Assembly (NCBI GenBank): GCA_038843015.1
Contig: JAWBSH010000001.1
Location: 62,001 to 126,000, forward strand
DNA: 64,000 bases
Direction of reading: 5' to 3'
DNA from: Zestosphaera sp.
GTDB taxonomy: Archaea > Thermoproteota > Thermoprotei_A > Sulfolobales > NBVN01
The notes below the pieces were generated by a model. It had not been told where the DNA came from. It saw only the letters and a program-made list of their open reading frames with translations, and searched no databases. Of this stretch, positions 8,303 through 17,944 are shown piece by piece (position 1 is the stretch's first letter; each line of letters begins with the position of its first letter). The position numbers and the translations under genes are program-made.

Positions 8303-9697
8303 CTACTCACCCAGCAATCTCTTAAGTAGTGGGTACGCCTCAAGAGCTCTCTCGTAAGTTATCTGAGCATAGAATTGCTGCAGTATGCCTACAGCTAGCA
8401 GAATCCCCATGCCAGAACTGTAAACTCCGAAAATGTCGGCAACCAGAGTTATTAAAGCAACTATTATTGAGCTGAGGATAGCCAGAGGATATATGTATTT
8501 CGATAAGACGACCTCAAAAGCTTTAGGATTGCTTCTGTGCCCAGGTATCAATAAGCCGGACTTAGCCAGATTTTCTGCCTGAGCAGAAGGATTAAGACCA
8601 GCTACCTCTACCCACATAAGACCAAATAGCACTGCCAGAGTCACGAGTAGAACCGCGTATATGCTGACTCTAACAGGATCAACTATTATCTCAAGCATCG
8701 TAGACGGTGGATTAAGATAATGCACTGCGGTACTGAAGGCATCTACTAACCACGGAATTCCGGCAAGATAAGATGAAGCAAGTCTATAGAAGAGTATCAT
8801 GTCTGAGAAGAGAATACCGACTAGCAGTATAGGTATGTTACTCACGTAAAGGAACTGTAGTGGCATCCCAGACTTAACGCCGGGCATCCTGTGTGAGGTT
8901 ATCGGAATATTAACTTTCATGTCTTGCAGATACACTATAACAATAACCAACACGAAAAACGCTATGAGTCCCAATAAAGACGGCGCTGTAAGGTTGCCGG
9001 AACTAGTCACTATTATACCGAATACCAACCTGTTTATGTCTAGAGCTCCTCCCTGAAGAACACTTATCATATAGGGTATTATGCCGTAATACTGATTAGT
9101 TCCTGAGATAATGACAGGCGCAAATATAGACCACAATATAGTTCTAGCGATCCCTGCTAGAATAAACAAGCTAACACCAGAGCCTATGCCATACCCCTTC
9201 TGCATAGCTTCGTCAAGAACCATCAATATTAAGGCGCCAGCCAAGAACTGAAGAAAGAGAGCTGCAGTCAAGAACATGTTCAGTCTGTAGTAGAGAGCAA
9301 ATCCAAGACCCTCTACAATAGCTATTAAGAGTGCCAAGCCCTTCTGGCTCTGAGTAAACAGCTTCCTATCCTCAGGGTCTGTTAAGTCTAAGTCAATGAG
9401 TTTAGCACCGACAAGTATCTGTATAATCAAACCAGCCGTCACTAAAGGACCTATACCTAACTGTGTTAGAGAACCGCTTTGCGACGCAAATATGACGTTT
9501 ATTAAAGTCGGTAGCTGTATACCCTGGAGATGCGGGTACGCAGACAGTGGGAATGCGTAAGTTGAAGACATTATGTAGAAAGCTAGCAGAACCAAAAAAG
9601 TATATAAGAGTCTCCTACCTAGCTCAGGCTTCCTAGCAGGCTTGGGAGTTGAAGGCACGTACTCACCAATCCTAGCTAACCAAGACAGCGCGCCCAC
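8303..9697 (-). CDS. secY: Preprotein translocase subunit SecY
   Basis: A 464-residue polytopic membrane protein forming the core of the Sec61/SecY channel. About ten hydrophobic spans alternate with cytoplasmic loops; the KGYGIGSGVSLFILAGI stretch, the NIPITSHRMPGVKSGMPLQFLY loop and the C-terminal tail are typical of archaeal SecY. It sits between rpl15 and adkA, the conserved spc order, but is separated from rpl15 by an unusual 331-bp gap containing an IS-like relic. Confidence 0.97.
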   Translation of the reverse strand: MGALSWLARIGEYVPSTPKPARKPELGRRLLYTFLVLLAFYIMSSTYAFPLSAYPHLQGIQLPTLINVIFASQSGSLTQLGIGPLVTAGLIIQILVGAKLIDLDLTDPEDRKLFTQSQKGLALLIAIVEGLGFALYYRLNMFLTAALFLQFLAGALILMVLDEAMQKGYGIGSGVSLFILAGIARTILWSIFAPVIISGTNQYYGIIPYMISVLQGGALDINRLVFGIIVTSSGNLTAPSLLGLIAFFVLVIVIVYLQDMKVNIPITSHRMPGVKSGMPLQFLYVSNIPILLVGILFSDMILFYRLASSYLAGIPWLVDAFSTAVHYLNPPSTMLEIIVDPVRVSIYAVLLVTLAVLFGLMWVEVAGLNPSAQAENLAKSGLLIPGHRSNPKAFEVVLSKYIYPLAILSSIIVALITLVADIFGVYSSGMGILLAVGILQQFYAQITYERALEAYPLLKRLLGE

Positions 9698-9858
9698 TAT
9701 CTACCCCTAATGAGTAAAAACCAGAAAGTTATAAAGCTTAAATGATCTGTGAACGGAAGTCTCTTAAGCACTTTAGATGATCTAATAAGAAAACTAAAAG
9801 GTTAGAGAGCTGTTTCTTTTTCGCATGTTTTTCTAGTGCTTGCAAAACTTATGAATGC

Positions 9859-9931
9859 CGTGATCTAGGGTTTCCGAGACCTGCGGCAGACTATGGAGAC
9901 TCGGGAAAACCGTGATGACACGCCCTAGAAA
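9859..9931 (+). pseudogene. tnpB 3'-tail-like relic inside the rpl15-secY gap
   Basis: Within the 331-bp gap between rpl15 and secY, the opposite strand reads RDLGFPRPAADYGDSGKP then stop (9859-9915). It shares the D-L-G-F-P start with the island at 4289 and D-L-G-V-P with that at 26052. The segment forms a strong hairpin, GGTTTCCGAG (9869-9878) with CTCGGGAAAACC (9900-9911), inside CTAGGG/CCCTAG (9865-9870 / 9923-9928). No protein of credible length is encoded in the gap. The rest (9698-9858 and 9932-10028) shows only AT-rich sequence plus a CTGTTTC motif near 9811. Confidence 0.35.
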
Positions 9932-10028
9932 GAACTACGAAAACCTAGAACGGGAAACAGTAACTAAGTGAGGGTAGTGATATCAGAAGCGACGATAGGC
10001 AATAAAAACTGTCTCTGGCGTAGTCACG

Positions 10029-10487
10029 TTACTTTGATGGCGTAGCAACTATTACATCTCCACCGGCTTTTTTAACCTTCTCTATAGCCGCTTTAGTAGC
10101 TCTTGGAGCTGTTATCTTCATTGGCCTTGTTAGGTTTCCTTCACCGAGAAGTTTGTTATAGCCTAGCTCTTCTAAGTTAACGACTACTAAGTTGTTTTCT
10201 AGTTTGAGCATGCCTCCTCGAATCAATTCCTCTACTTTTTCAGAGAGTTCCCTGAGATTAATGGCTCTTATCTCTTCTTTCTCTATAGTCGGGTTAGGAT
10301 TCTTGAATCCGTGCTTGCCAAACCAGTCGGGATGATATTTGACGACCCACGTCCACTTATGCTTGTGTAAGCCTGCAGCACCCCTACCTCCTCTGCTACC
10401 AGCCTTCCTGTGTTGCCCTACTCTGCCATAGCCGTGTGTTCTGCTACCCCTCATCTTTCTACTCTTCTTTTCTTTCCTCACCACCAC
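10029..10487 (-). CDS. rpl15: 50S ribosomal protein L15 (uL15)
   Basis: A 152-residue protein with a highly basic Gly/Arg-rich N-terminus (KKSRKMRGSRTHGYGRVGQHRKAGSRGGRGAAG) and the globular C-terminal half ending KAAIEKVKKAGGDVIV. The HKWTWVVKYHPDWFGKHGF insert is typical of archaeal/eukaryotic L15 (L27a). It begins 14 bp after rpl30 and is the last r-protein gene before secY. Confidence 0.97.
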   Translation of the reverse strand: MVVRKEKKSRKMRGSRTHGYGRVGQHRKAGSRGGRGAAGLHKHKWTWVVKYHPDWFGKHGFKNPNPTIEKEEIRAINLRELSEKVEELIRGGMLKLENNLVVVNLEELGYNKLLGEGNLTRPMKITAPRATKAAIEKVKKAGGDVIVATPSK

Positions 10488-10501
10488 TTAATATCACCTA
10501 A

Positions 10502-10978
10502 TTACATCATTCTCAGCAGAAGTTTATTTATTTCAGAGCCTCTATACCCTAACTCCCCGTCACTACCTAACGGCTTCCTAGTGCTCTTCTTGAAGCCTCC
10601 CTTAGGGGGGTGAAGCCTGAATACGGGCTTTATGAAGTCGTCAAGTTTATGTAGCTGTAGCTTACCCTCAATTAAAGCTTTCACGAAATTGTCTATGTTC
10701 ATACTAAATTTCTCTTTAATGAATTCTTCCGTAATCGGCTTATTACCTACCAGCCTACCACGCCTCACTAACAATTCTTTAAGCGTTTTCTCGTCTATCT
10801 CTCCCCAAGTAACCCAATCCTTCACTACAGCTAACATTCCTTCAATAGAAGGATTCTTAGGATAGATTACGGCCGTATACTTCCTAGTTAATCTAAGCTT
10901 CCTTAGAGTCTCAGCAACATCTGGAGAGACTCCGCTAAGACCTCTCAGCCTGATTATCACGTATAGCGTGCTCATCAA
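10502..10978 (-). CDS. rpl30: 50S ribosomal protein L30 (uL30), long archaeal form
   Basis: A 158-residue protein. The N-terminal [25 protein letters not shown] is the uL30 ferredoxin-like core, and the archaeal/eukaryotic (L7-like) C-terminal extension ends in [17 protein letters not shown]. Start overlaps the rps5 stop by 4 bp, so translation is probably coupled. Confidence 0.96.
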   Translation of the reverse strand: MMSTLYVIIRLRGLSGVSPDVAETLRKLRLTRKYTAVIYPKNPSIEGMLAVVKDWVTWGEIDEKTLKELLVRRGRLVGNKPITEEFIKEKFSMNIDNFVKALIEGKLQLHKLDDFIKPVFRLHPPKGGFKKSTRKPLGSDGELGYRGSEINKLLLRMM

Positions 10979-11607
10979 GAACTACCCCTAACCCAGTCAT
11001 ACGAGGTTACAAACTTGTAAGTCTTTCTTAAAGCGTCGAATGCCGCGTAAGCAAAGTTTATAGTAGTTCTTGTCTCGCCCTTAGACCAAGACCACACGTC
11101 CCTTATCCCTGCATACCTTAAGATAACCTTAGCTACATCACCCGCGACGAGTCCGGTGCCCTTTGGCGCAGGAGCTAACATTATCCTGACAGACCCACTC
11201 TTACCTTCTATCTTGAACGGCACGCTATGAGGGTCTGTACAAGAACACACCCAACTCCCACAACCTCTCCTCACAGGCGTTATGTTTAGCTTAGCTTCTC
11301 TAATAGCCTTATCTATCGCTTGTCTTATCTGTTTAGCTTTACCAACTCCTAAGCCTATGTACCCGTCGAAATTACCTAAAACTACGACAACCCTAAACTT
11401 ACTTACTTCGCCGGCGTCAGTCTGTTTCTGAACTATGGCTACGTCGAGAACTTCGTGCTTGAGGTTAGGTAGCAGATAATCAACAATCTCAGGCTCTCTG
11501 ATTGTAAGGTTCTGATCAAATATTTCTTTGATACTCGATATCCTGCCTTCCTTAACCATCTTACCTAATTTAGTCTTCGGGATCCACTCACTTAAAGCTT
11601 CGCTCAT
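10975..11607 (-). CDS. rps5: 30S ribosomal protein S5 (uS5)
   Basis: A 210-residue protein with the N-terminal double-stranded RNA-binding-like domain ([28 protein letters not shown]) and the ribosomal S5 fold 2 domain ([27 protein letters not shown]). The archaeal [19 protein letters not shown] loop is present. It overlaps rpl18 and rpl30 by 4 bp at each end. Confidence 0.97.
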   Translation of the reverse strand: MSEALSEWIPKTKLGKMVKEGRISSIKEIFDQNLTIREPEIVDYLLPNLKHEVLDVAIVQKQTDAGEVSKFRVVVVLGNFDGYIGLGVGKAKQIRQAIDKAIREAKLNITPVRRGCGSWVCSCTDPHSVPFKIEGKSGSVRIMLAPAPKGTGLVAGDVAKVILRYAGIRDVWSWSKGETRTTINFAYAAFDALRKTYKFVTSYDWVRGSS

Positions 11608-12218
11608 GTCTCTTCACCTGAAGAAAGGACCTTTAGTATCTTCTCACGTACTTCTTTAAAGTGTTGAGGTAGGTTACGGGGGTCAAGACCTCTCTTAATG
11701 TATTCTCCAAAATACCTCCTGAACAAGTCTTCGTTCTCAAAAGAGAGTTTTCTAGCATACTCTGCTATGTGCTGACCTTCAATCCTTTCTTGAGAAGGCA
11801 CAACTTCCTCAGATACCGGGACTTTAACACCAGCATCTAGCAGGCCCTTTATGGCAGCAAACACGCGAGCACCTTTTGACGCTTTATGAAGTCCTATATC
11901 AGGGATTACTTCATCCACGTTCTTCTTAACAGCTAAAACCCCAGCTAGCAATCCAGTCAAGTAAGCTGCTGGCGTGTTATTCAAGTCTCCTAACCATCCA
12001 TACTTACGCAGAGACTTGCTACTCACCCCTACTATAACCTCATCCCCGTTTACAGAAAACTTCATTATCTGAACTATTATTTGTGTGTTGGTTTTCCTTA
12101 TGACTGCTCTTACTAATCTTCCTGACTTTATCATCCTGTAGCGCTTATAATAGTTTGTCTTACCTTCTCTTCTCCTCCTGTAAGGAACCTTATATGTCGG
12201 TCCGCGAGCCAACCTCAC
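11604..12218 (-). CDS. rpl18: 50S ribosomal protein L18 (uL18)
   Basis: A 204-residue archaeal L18 that binds 5S rRNA. It has a basic N-terminus ([39 protein letters not shown]), an [16 protein letters not shown] helix and [25 protein letters not shown]. It overlaps rpl19e and rps5 by 4 bp each. Confidence 0.97.
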   Translation of the reverse strand: MRLARGPTYKVPYRRRREGKTNYYKRYRMIKSGRLVRAVIRKTNTQIIVQIMKFSVNGDEVIVGVSSKSLRKYGWLGDLNNTPAAYLTGLLAGVLAVKKNVDEVIPDIGLHKASKGARVFAAIKGLLDAGVKVPVSEEVVPSQERIEGQHIAEYARKLSFENEDLFRRYFGEYIKRGLDPRNLPQHFKEVREKILKVLSSGEET

Positions 12219-12667
12219 CTCACCTTTATACCTAACTCAGTTAAGTGCCTCTTAAGGTCTGAGAGGTTTCTAAACATCCCTCCCTTAACTCGAGAGTATA
12301 AAACTCTGTATGTTTTTCTATCAATTACTTCCTCATCTCTTAACCACCTCAAGTACCTTCTGAGCTTCCTAGCAGTATAGACATAGATTTCTTCTGTATC
12401 GCTTCTAGACTTCCTACTACCTTTTCTCTTTCCATACCCTCTCCTATGACCCCTCTTCCTCTTTTCGTGTAGCTCCTTCCACCTACCCCTAGAATTCCCT
12501 TTGGCTTGCTCAGCCCAGATGACGCCGTTCTCTATCAACTTCCTAATATCTTCTTTAGTCAGCGCCGACTCTACGTCTTCTATTCTCGTAGGGTCTATCC
12601 TGACTCTAGACACACCGACCTTCAGAATCTCGGCTGCTAACCTCTTCTGCAAACTTAAATCACTCAT
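12215..12667 (-). CDS. rpl19e: 50S ribosomal protein L19e (eL19)
   Basis: A 150-residue, highly basic helical protein. The opening LSLQKRLAAEILKVGVSRVRIDP and the SRGRWKELHEKRKRGHRRGYGKRKG stretch are signatures of eL19. There is no bacterial homologue at this place. It overlaps rpl32e and rpl18 by 4 bp. Confidence 0.97.
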   Translation of the reverse strand: MSDLSLQKRLAAEILKVGVSRVRIDPTRIEDVESALTKEDIRKLIENGVIWAEQAKGNSRGRWKELHEKRKRGHRRGYGKRKGSRKSRSDTEEIYVYTARKLRRYLRWLRDEEVIDRKTYRVLYSRVKGGMFRNLSDLKRHLTELGIKVR

Positions 12668-13050
12668 TGCTTCACACCCTCATTTGCTACTAAGATACCT
12701 AACTCTCTTGCTTTATTGATTATTTCAGCTCTCTTACGCTTGCCTACCGTCCTGCCTACGTACACTATCACTTCTGAAGGATTTAAAGACTCAAGCTCTT
12801 TAACGTTATGCACTACTACCGGCCTCAGACCTGATGGGTGAAGTCCTCTTATCTCTCTAGGAGTGCCGAACCCGGACGAAGGCCTCGGAGGCACCCCCTT
12901 AAGTCTCAACCGCATAGGATTATCTATTCCTTTAGGTCTCCTCCACTTCAAATCATTAACGAATTTCCAGAACTTCCACCACTGATGTCTTAAGAACCTA
13001 ATCCTCCGCTTACTCTTTATTAGCCTTAACTTCCTACTAGTACTGCTCAA
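12664..13050 (-). CDS. rpl32e: 50S ribosomal protein L32e (eL32)
   Basis: A 128-residue protein recognised by FLRHQWWKFWKFVNDLKWRRPKGIDNPMRLRLKG and GFGTPREIRGLHPSGLRPVVVHNVKEL. Length and basic N-terminus fit eL32. Start and stop overlap rpl6 and rpl19e by 4 bp, part of a chain of coupled genes from rpl6 to rpl30. Confidence 0.97.
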   Translation of the reverse strand: MSSTSRKLRLIKSKRRIRFLRHQWWKFWKFVNDLKWRRPKGIDNPMRLRLKGVPPRPSSGFGTPREIRGLHPSGLRPVVVHNVKELESLNPSEVIVYVGRTVGKRKRAEIINKARELGILVANEGVKQ

Positions 13051-13607
13051 ATTTCACCACCTTCCATGAACTCTTTCCTGTATATGTATATGCCATCAGC
13101 AAACACACGCCTATCAAGCCCTCTAATTTTAGTTGCTTGCTCTATATTAGCGGCAGTCTGACTAACTTCTTCCAAGTTAATACCCTCAACTATTATGTCG
13201 CTTTTCTGAACTTTGACTTTTACATCACCGATTATTCTAGCTACTCTAGGACTTCTTTCACCTATGAAGTTCTCGATAAGCACCTTATCTTTTTCGACCT
13301 TAACGCTTATGGGGAAGTGTGAGTATACTATCCTCAACCAATACCTGAAACCCTTAGTCACTCCGAGAATCATGTTCTTTATGTGTGCTGAGATAGCGTA
13401 TACTTGAGCCACGTCCTTCCTCCTAGCGAAGAAAGTAGAGACCACTACTTTCTTATCCTCAACACTGATCCTTACGTTCTCAGCGAAACTGAAGTCTCTC
13501 GTTATCTCTCCTTTAGGACCCTTAACAACCACTTTACGTCCATCAACTACTACAGTAACGCCGTCAGGAACGTCTACATGGTCTTTAACCACAACAGCTC
13601 TAACCAC
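13047..13607 (-). CDS. rpl6: 50S ribosomal protein L6 (uL6)
   Basis: A 186-residue protein with two L6 repeats: an N-terminal VPDGVTVVVDGRKVVVKGPKGEITRDFS and a C-terminal IENFIGERSPRVARIIGDVKVKV...IVEGINLEEVSQTAANIEQATKI. It lies 12 bp after rps8 in the classic spc order. Confidence 0.97.
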   Translation of the reverse strand: MVRAVVVKDHVDVPDGVTVVVDGRKVVVKGPKGEITRDFSFAENVRISVEDKKVVVSTFFARRKDVAQVYAISAHIKNMILGVTKGFRYWLRIVYSHFPISVKVEKDKVLIENFIGERSPRVARIIGDVKVKVQKSDIIVEGINLEEVSQTAANIEQATKIRGLDRRVFADGIYIYRKEFMEGGEI

Positions 13608-13619
13608 TCGTGCTCACCC

Positions 13620-14021
13620 CTAGTAAACGTACGCCAGCAGTATACCCCCTATCCTCTTCTCTAACGCTTCCTTATGAGACATGACGCCCTGAGGAGTTGA
13701 GAGTATTAACAGACCAATATCTCTGGATGGCAGTATCTTTCTTAGCCAGTCAGGCATGCTACGCAACTCTGCGTACTTTATGGGCGTTCTAGGCTTTATC
13801 ACGCCAGCGTCGTTGATTCTACCTAGCAACTGGACCTTAATCTTACCTGATCTCCCGTCATCTATGTACTCAAACTCTCCTATGTACCCGTACCTCTGGA
13901 GAGTCCTTAAAGTCATGGCTATAAGCTTAGAAGCAGGTACTATAACAGCTTCTCTCTTACCCCTCAACTCGCAGTTCTTCAGGGTCACCAAAGCGTTAGC
14001 TAAAGTATCCATCATCACCAT
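13620..14021 (-). CDS. rps8: 30S ribosomal protein S8 (uS8)
   Basis: A 133-residue primary 16S rRNA-binding protein, starting [34 protein letters not shown] and ending [34 protein letters not shown], both typical of archaeal/eukaryotic S8 (S15a). Two neighbouring Met codons are possible starts. It follows rps14 by 12 bp. Confidence 0.97.
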   Translation of the reverse strand: MVMMDTLANALVTLKNCELRGKREAVIVPASKLIAMTLRTLQRYGYIGEFEYIDDGRSGKIKVQLLGRINDAGVIKPRTPIKYAELRSMPDWLRKILPSRDIGLLILSTPQGVMSHKEALEKRIGGILLAYVY

Positions 14022-14033
14022 CTAAACAACACC

Positions 14034-14198
14034 TCACATATACTTCTTGAAGCCTAACTCACTAGCTACCTCCCTAAAACACTGTCTACATAAGTACAGG
14101 TTATACTTCTGTATCACCGCGTCGCGAGACCCGCAACGCTGGCAAACCTGCACGCCCCTACCGTACTTCCTAACCTTAGGAGGTCTAAACTTCCCCAC
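14034..14198 (-). CDS. rps14: 30S ribosomal protein S14, zinc-binding (uS14)
   Basis: A 54-residue protein between rpl5 and rps8. From a GTG at 14198 it reads (M)[17 protein letters not shown], then the zinc ribbon C19QRC22 and C37RQC40, and ends ELGFKKYM. Length and metal ligands match the type Z archaeal S14 (S29). The start codon lies one base after the rpl5 stop and is preceded by AGGTGATG, a good ribosome binding site. Its position in the cluster is the conserved one. Confidence 0.96.
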   Translation of the reverse strand: MGKFRPPKVRKYGRGVQVCQRCGSRDAVIQKYNLYLCRQCFREVASELGFKKYM

Positions 14199-14199
14199 C

Positions 14200-14778
14200 C
14201 TACATCACCTTAGTGTTTAGTTCCTTAATAAAGAAAACTATTGCCTCATCTCGAGAAACTCTCTGTCTGTAAGGAACACGTGATTTCTTGACTCTCCTCC
14301 TCATAACTCTCAGTCCGGGTCTCTCTAGAGTGATACACACGTCCATGCCGAAAATCCCCAACTCCGGGTCATACTTGACACCGGGCAACATTATATGTTC
14401 TTTAATACCTATCGAGACATTACCGTAGTCGTCAAAGCTTGAACTCTTAACTCTCCTGCCTACTGCGTCAAGAACCTTATTAAGGAAACTCACAGCTCTC
14501 TCGCCCCTCAAAGTCACGGCAACAGCTATGGGCTCTCCCTTCCTAACATTAAATTCCTTAATAGTTTTCTTAGCTCTCCTCTCTGAAGGTCTTTGACCCG
14601 TAAGCATCTCAAGAATCTTAGCAGCTTTCTTAAGCCTCTCACCAGACTCTCCAACACCAATGTTAACAGTGACTTTAGCTAGTCTAGGCTTCCTCATAGG
14701 GTTAGACTCCCACTTCTCTAGAATCTTCTTAACGACCTCCTCACCTACCTCTACTCTAGCTTTGCGAGCGACGCTCAT
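14200..14778 (-). CDS. rpl5: 50S ribosomal protein L5 (uL5)
   Basis: A 192-residue 5S rRNA-binding protein with [42 protein letters not shown] at the N-terminus and the central [18 protein letters not shown]. The [24 protein letters not shown] tail is typical of archaeal L5 (L11). It overlaps rps4e by 4 bp. Confidence 0.97.
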   Translation of the reverse strand: MSVARKARVEVGEEVVKKILEKWESNPMRKPRLAKVTVNIGVGESGERLKKAAKILEMLTGQRPSERRAKKTIKEFNVRKGEPIAVAVTLRGERAVSFLNKVLDAVGRRVKSSSFDDYGNVSIGIKEHIMLPGVKYDPELGIFGMDVCITLERPGLRVMRRRVKKSRVPYRQRVSRDEAIVFFIKELNTKVM

Positions 14779-15533
14779 ACGGCCCCCTCAGGAATCTTTA
14801 TTACGGGTTTCTCAGAACCTAAAACGAAGACTTTATCTAGGGTTGTGAAGAACTCACTACCCTTAAAGTCGCTTAGCTGAACCTGCTTACGGTAGTGCCT
14901 CACACCCTCGTATATCTTAAGTATCTTAGCGACCCTACCGATGTTCTTGCCGCCAACGATTATAGCTACAGCTCCCTCTCTCATAGGATAATACTCTTCT
15001 ATCTTACCATCTCTCAAAGATAACTTAACAGTGCCTAAAGTCTCGTAAGTGTCTTCAGCAGGATTCCTAGGGTCAGAAACTCTCACTAAGACGTTCCTTC
15101 CATCATGGAGGTTCAGCTGTATGTGTCCTCCTTTTACCGTGGTCTTGTTCTCAATCCTGCACAACTTGAAGGAGGCTTCGTCTTCCGATATAGGTAATAG
15201 ACCTAAAACTTTCGTAGGTACTGGCAACACTCTGAAATACTCGCCTGTCTTAACTACCTCGATTACATCCATTATTCCAACAGGGAATTTATAGTCTTTC
15301 CGAATTCTGCCATCAACTTTTATGTTGCCCTCAGCTATGATCTTCCTAGCCTCACCGCTAGTCTCAGCTAATCCCATAAAGTCTCTCACGATAATCAATA
15401 AAGGTACTGACCTATTAATCGGGTGAGGTCCTGGAGATGTCTTCACAGTCCACTTATAAGCTTTTCTTAGTATAGGCCAGAAAGCAGGCGCTCCAAAACT
15501 CTTTACGTGTCTGCTACCTCCTTTCCTAGCCAC
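14775..15533 (-). CDS. rps4e: 30S ribosomal protein S4e (eS4)
   Basis: A 252-residue protein with, in order, a short basic lead, an S4-like RNA-binding domain ([49 protein letters not shown]), the central S4e domain and a C-terminal KOW-like segment ([18 protein letters not shown]). It overlaps rpl24 by 8 bp and rpl5 by 4 bp. Confidence 0.97.
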   Translation of the reverse strand: MARKGGSRHVKSFGAPAFWPILRKAYKWTVKTSPGPHPINRSVPLLIIVRDFMGLAETSGEARKIIAEGNIKVDGRIRKDYKFPVGIMDVIEVVKTGEYFRVLPVPTKVLGLLPISEDEASFKLCRIENKTTVKGGHIQLNLHDGRNVLVRVSDPRNPAEDTYETLGTVKLSLRDGKIEEYYPMREGAVAIIVGGKNIGRVAKILKIYEGVRHYRKQVQLSDFKGSEFFTTLDKVFVLGSEKPVIKIPEGAV

Positions 15534-15984
15534 TCACATCACCTCCTTTCATAGCTTCTGACTCCTTATTAGCGTTACTGCTGCTAGCCTCCTCTTCATG
15601 TACTTCCTTAGCCTTACCTCCCCTCCTCTCTACTATCTTCATGCGCTTCTTATCGCTAAGGTCTAACTTAATTATAACTACCTTAGACGGGTGGATAGGA
15701 TAGTAAACAGGAGTTCCATCAGCTTTCTTTATAGTCACGCCCTCAACATATAACGCAATCTCCTCATAATCTACCTCAACAACTTTCCCTTCATGTCCTT
15801 TCCAATCTCCCCTCACTATCTTAACAGTGTCGCCGGCTCTCACGTAGATCCTCTTAATACCTAGCTTCTCTCTAAGCTCTCTAGAGAGTGGGGCAGTCAT
15901 ATACTTATGTCTTAGATGAAGAGGTGCTTCACGCATGCTTAGTCTTTGCTTGCCTGGCTTGATAGAAGGACTCACGTATACCAC
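15526..15984 (-). CDS. rpl24: 50S ribosomal protein L24 (uL24), with acidic/Ser-rich tail
   Basis: A 152-residue protein starting with [62 protein letters not shown], which contains the KOW motif. After the core (about residue 125) comes a low-complexity tail, [22 protein letters not shown], longer than in many archaea and unlike the otherwise basic protein. It lies 1 bp after rpl14. Confidence 0.96.
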   Translation of the reverse strand: MVYVSPSIKPGKQRLSMREAPLHLRHKYMTAPLSRELREKLGIKRIYVRAGDTVKIVRGDWKGHEGKVVEVDYEEIALYVEGVTIKKADGTPVYYPIHPSKVVIIKLDLSDKKRMKIVERRGGKAKEVHEEEASSSNANKESEAMKGGDVSG

Positions 15985-15985
15985 C

Positions 15986-16405
15986 TCACACTATTATTGA
16001 AGCTAGAGTAGCTATTCTAGGCCACCTCTCCGCAGCTTCTCTAGCCATAGGGCCTCTGACTTCTGTTCCTTTAGGAGTTCCGTCAGGCGCTATTATCACG
16101 CAGGCGTTATCTTCGAAGCTAAGCCACCTACCGTCATCTCTTCTAAAAGGCTTTCTCTGCCTTATAATCACGGCTTGAAGAACCTGACCTATCAGCTCAG
16201 TACTACCCTTCTTCACGGCAACAACTACTAAGTCGCCTACCGTAGCTGAAGGACGTCTGCGTAGTCTGCTCTTAACTCCCGGAATTCCTATCACCATCAC
16301 TACCTTAGCACCGCTGTTATCAGCTACCTTAAGGTTAGTGCCTATAGTTACGCCAGCAACTCTTCCGAAACGGCTGAGAGCCGCTCCACCCTTCTTCTCA
16401 GACAT
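15986..16405 (-). CDS. rpl14: 50S ribosomal protein L14 (uL14)
   Basis: A 139-residue protein with the strongly conserved [29 protein letters not shown] and VVAVKKG...[35 protein letters not shown]. Its start shares a base with the stop of rps17, so the two are coupled. Confidence 0.97.
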   Translation of the reverse strand: MSEKKGGAALSRFGRVAGVTIGTNLKVADNSGAKVVMVIGIPGVKSRLRRRPSATVGDLVVVAVKKGSTELIGQVLQAVIIRQRKPFRRDDGRWLSFEDNACVIIAPDGTPKGTEVRGPMAREAAERWPRIATLASIIV

Positions 16406-16767
16406 TACTGCTCACCCTTCTTGAGAACCCCCAACACAACCCAGCTGACAGATTTAGCTAAGGGCCTAGTCTCCCCAATCAAGACATTATCTCCGAGACT
16501 CAAAGAAATACATGGAGGCACTCTAGCATGAATTCTTGACCTGCGTCTCTCATACCTCTTATACTTACGCACATAAACTAAGTACTCCTTCTCAACGACT
16601 GCTAGTTTCTTGGCTCTCAACTTAACTACCTTACCCACGGTAAGTCCTCCCCTAACCTTTAGATGCCCGTGCCACGGACACTCAACATCGTCACAAGCTT
16701 TAGTGGGTGGTTCAAGACCCTCAAACTTAACTCCTATATCGCGTGATCTAGACTCACTCACCGTCAA
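16405..16767 (-). CDS. rps17: 30S ribosomal protein S17 (uS17)
   Basis: A 120-residue archaeal S17 (S11) with an N-terminal extension before the OB-fold core. Diagnostic pieces are DVECPWHGHLKVRGGLTVGKVVKLRAKKLAVVEKEYLVYVRKYKRYERRRSRIHARVPP and GDNVLIGETRPLAKSVSWVVL. It overlaps the RNase P protein gene by 4 bp. Confidence 0.97.
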   Translation of the reverse strand: MTVSESRSRDIGVKFEGLEPPTKACDDVECPWHGHLKVRGGLTVGKVVKLRAKKLAVVEKEYLVYVRKYKRYERRRSRIHARVPPCISLSLGDNVLIGETRPLAKSVSWVVLGVLKKGEQ

Positions 16768-17042
16768 CCACCCACAATCCTCTTCATCCTGTCTTCAGGT
16801 CTACCCACTATAGCATCACCATACACTATAACATTAGTTCCGTCGTCGAGCTTAAAAGTAAAAAGGCCCCCTACCTTAGGGATCTTAATCACTCTACCAC
16901 CACTCAACACTTCCAACATATTTTTAGTCTCGCCGACTACAAGACCCCTCACGTTTACTAATGAAGAACTAGTGTGTGACTTCACAGAGACTTCAAGCCC
17001 TACTAACTCGTGATATATTAAGTTCTTGGCAGTCCTCTTCAT
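16764..17042 (-). CDS. rnp1: RNase P protein component 1 (Rpp29/Pop4 family)
   Basis: A 92-residue OB/Sm-like protein subunit of archaeal RNase P, which removes tRNA 5' leaders. It has ELVGLEVSVKSHTSSSLVNVRGLVVGETKNMLEVLSGGRVIKIPKVGGLFTF followed by a strand ending in GRPEDR. A place between rpl29 and rps17 is conserved in archaea. It overlaps both neighbours by 4 bp. Confidence 0.95.
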   Translation of the reverse strand: MKRTAKNLIYHELVGLEVSVKSHTSSSLVNVRGLVVGETKNMLEVLSGGRVIKIPKVGGLFTFKLDDGTNVIVYGDAIVGRPEDRMKRIVGG

Positions 17043-17263
17043 CCAGTACCCTCCCCACCTGCTAACTTCTTGAGCTCTTCCTCACGGTTTATCGTCAGTA
17101 TTCTGGCTATATTCTTTCTTACGATTCTTATCCTAGCAGTATCTTTTAGAGTACCCACCTGAGCCTGAGTCCTCAGCTTAATCAACTCTGTTCTCAGCTC
17201 GGCTAACAGCTTGTCTCGCTCTTCTCTAGTCTTACTTCTTAATTCTTTAGCAGAAAGACTCAC
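17039..17263 (-). CDS. rpl29: 50S ribosomal protein L29 (uL29)
   Basis: A 74-residue two-helix protein: SAKELRSKTREERDKLLAELRTELIKLRTQAQVG followed by RIRIVRKNIARILTI. It lies 12 bp after rps3, with a good ribosome binding site (GGTGATG) just upstream of its start. Confidence 0.96.
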   Translation of the reverse strand: MSLSAKELRSKTREERDKLLAELRTELIKLRTQAQVGTLKDTARIRIVRKNIARILTINREEELKKLAGGEGTG

Positions 17264-17275
17264 TACACATCACCC

Positions 17276-17944
17276 CTACGACGATTCACTACCTCCGTAC
17301 TCTGACGTGACCTGAGATTCTTTAGTCTCAGGTGCTGCGGTCTCAGCACCCGCCTTAACAACGTCATCTGGCTCTCCAGGCTTCACAATAAGTACTTCAA
17401 TTCCGTAAATGCCTGGCTTAAGTAGTAAGTGCATGACTGCCCTATCTAGGAGTCTGTCTAGGTGTTGCCCGGTCTTGTAGACCTTTCCAGCTCTCAGCTT
17501 CTCATACCTGGCTCTCTCGCTCACTATCTTACCGCTAATCACTATCTCTACTCCCTGAGCTCCAGCAGCCAAAACCCTCCTTAAGGCTACGAAAGCAGCT
17601 CTACGAAAATGATATCCTTTCTCAATAGCTAACGCGATCCTGCTAGCAACTATCCTAGCATCTAGGTCAGGATTCTCAACCTGAGTAACTACTAGCTGAG
17701 GATTCTCAATCTTGAAATACTTCTCTAAGACCTCTGTAAGTTGCTTTATCGTCTGTCCTTTTCTACCTATAATCATCGATGGTCTATCAGCATACAGAAC
17801 TACTCTAGTACCCAGCGGCGTCTTTATCAACTCAACCCTGGAATAACCAGCCCTAACAAAATTCCTCGATAGAAACTCGTCTATCTTTAGCCTGACGAGA
17901 TTTAAGCCTATAAAGTGTTCTTTTATATCAACCACACACCTCAC
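17276..17944 (-). CDS. rps3: 30S ribosomal protein S3 (uS3)
   Basis: A 222-residue protein with an N-terminal KH domain (VVLYADRPSMIIGRKGQTIKQLTEVLEKYF) and the C-terminal S3 domain (AFVALRRVLAAGAQGVEIVISGKI). The last 25 residues are a loose acidic/Ser-rich tail, a common archaeal feature. It overlaps rpl22 by 4 bp. Confidence 0.97.
   Translation of the reverse strand: MRCVVDIKEHFIGLNLVRLKIDEFLSRNFVRAGYSRVELIKTPLGTRVVLYADRPSMIIGRKGQTIKQLTEVLEKYFKIENPQLVVTQVENPDLDARIVASRIALAIEKGYHFRRAAFVALRRVLAAGAQGVEIVISGKIVSERARYEKLRAGKVYKTGQHLDRLLDRAVMHLLLKPGIYGIEVLIVKPGEPDDVVKAGAETAAPETKESQVTSEYGGSESS

Noticed and set aside
9911-9960. C/D-box sRNA suggested by GTGATGA at 9912
   Set aside because: No CTGA follows within guide distance; the segment is better explained by the hairpin of the IS-like relic.
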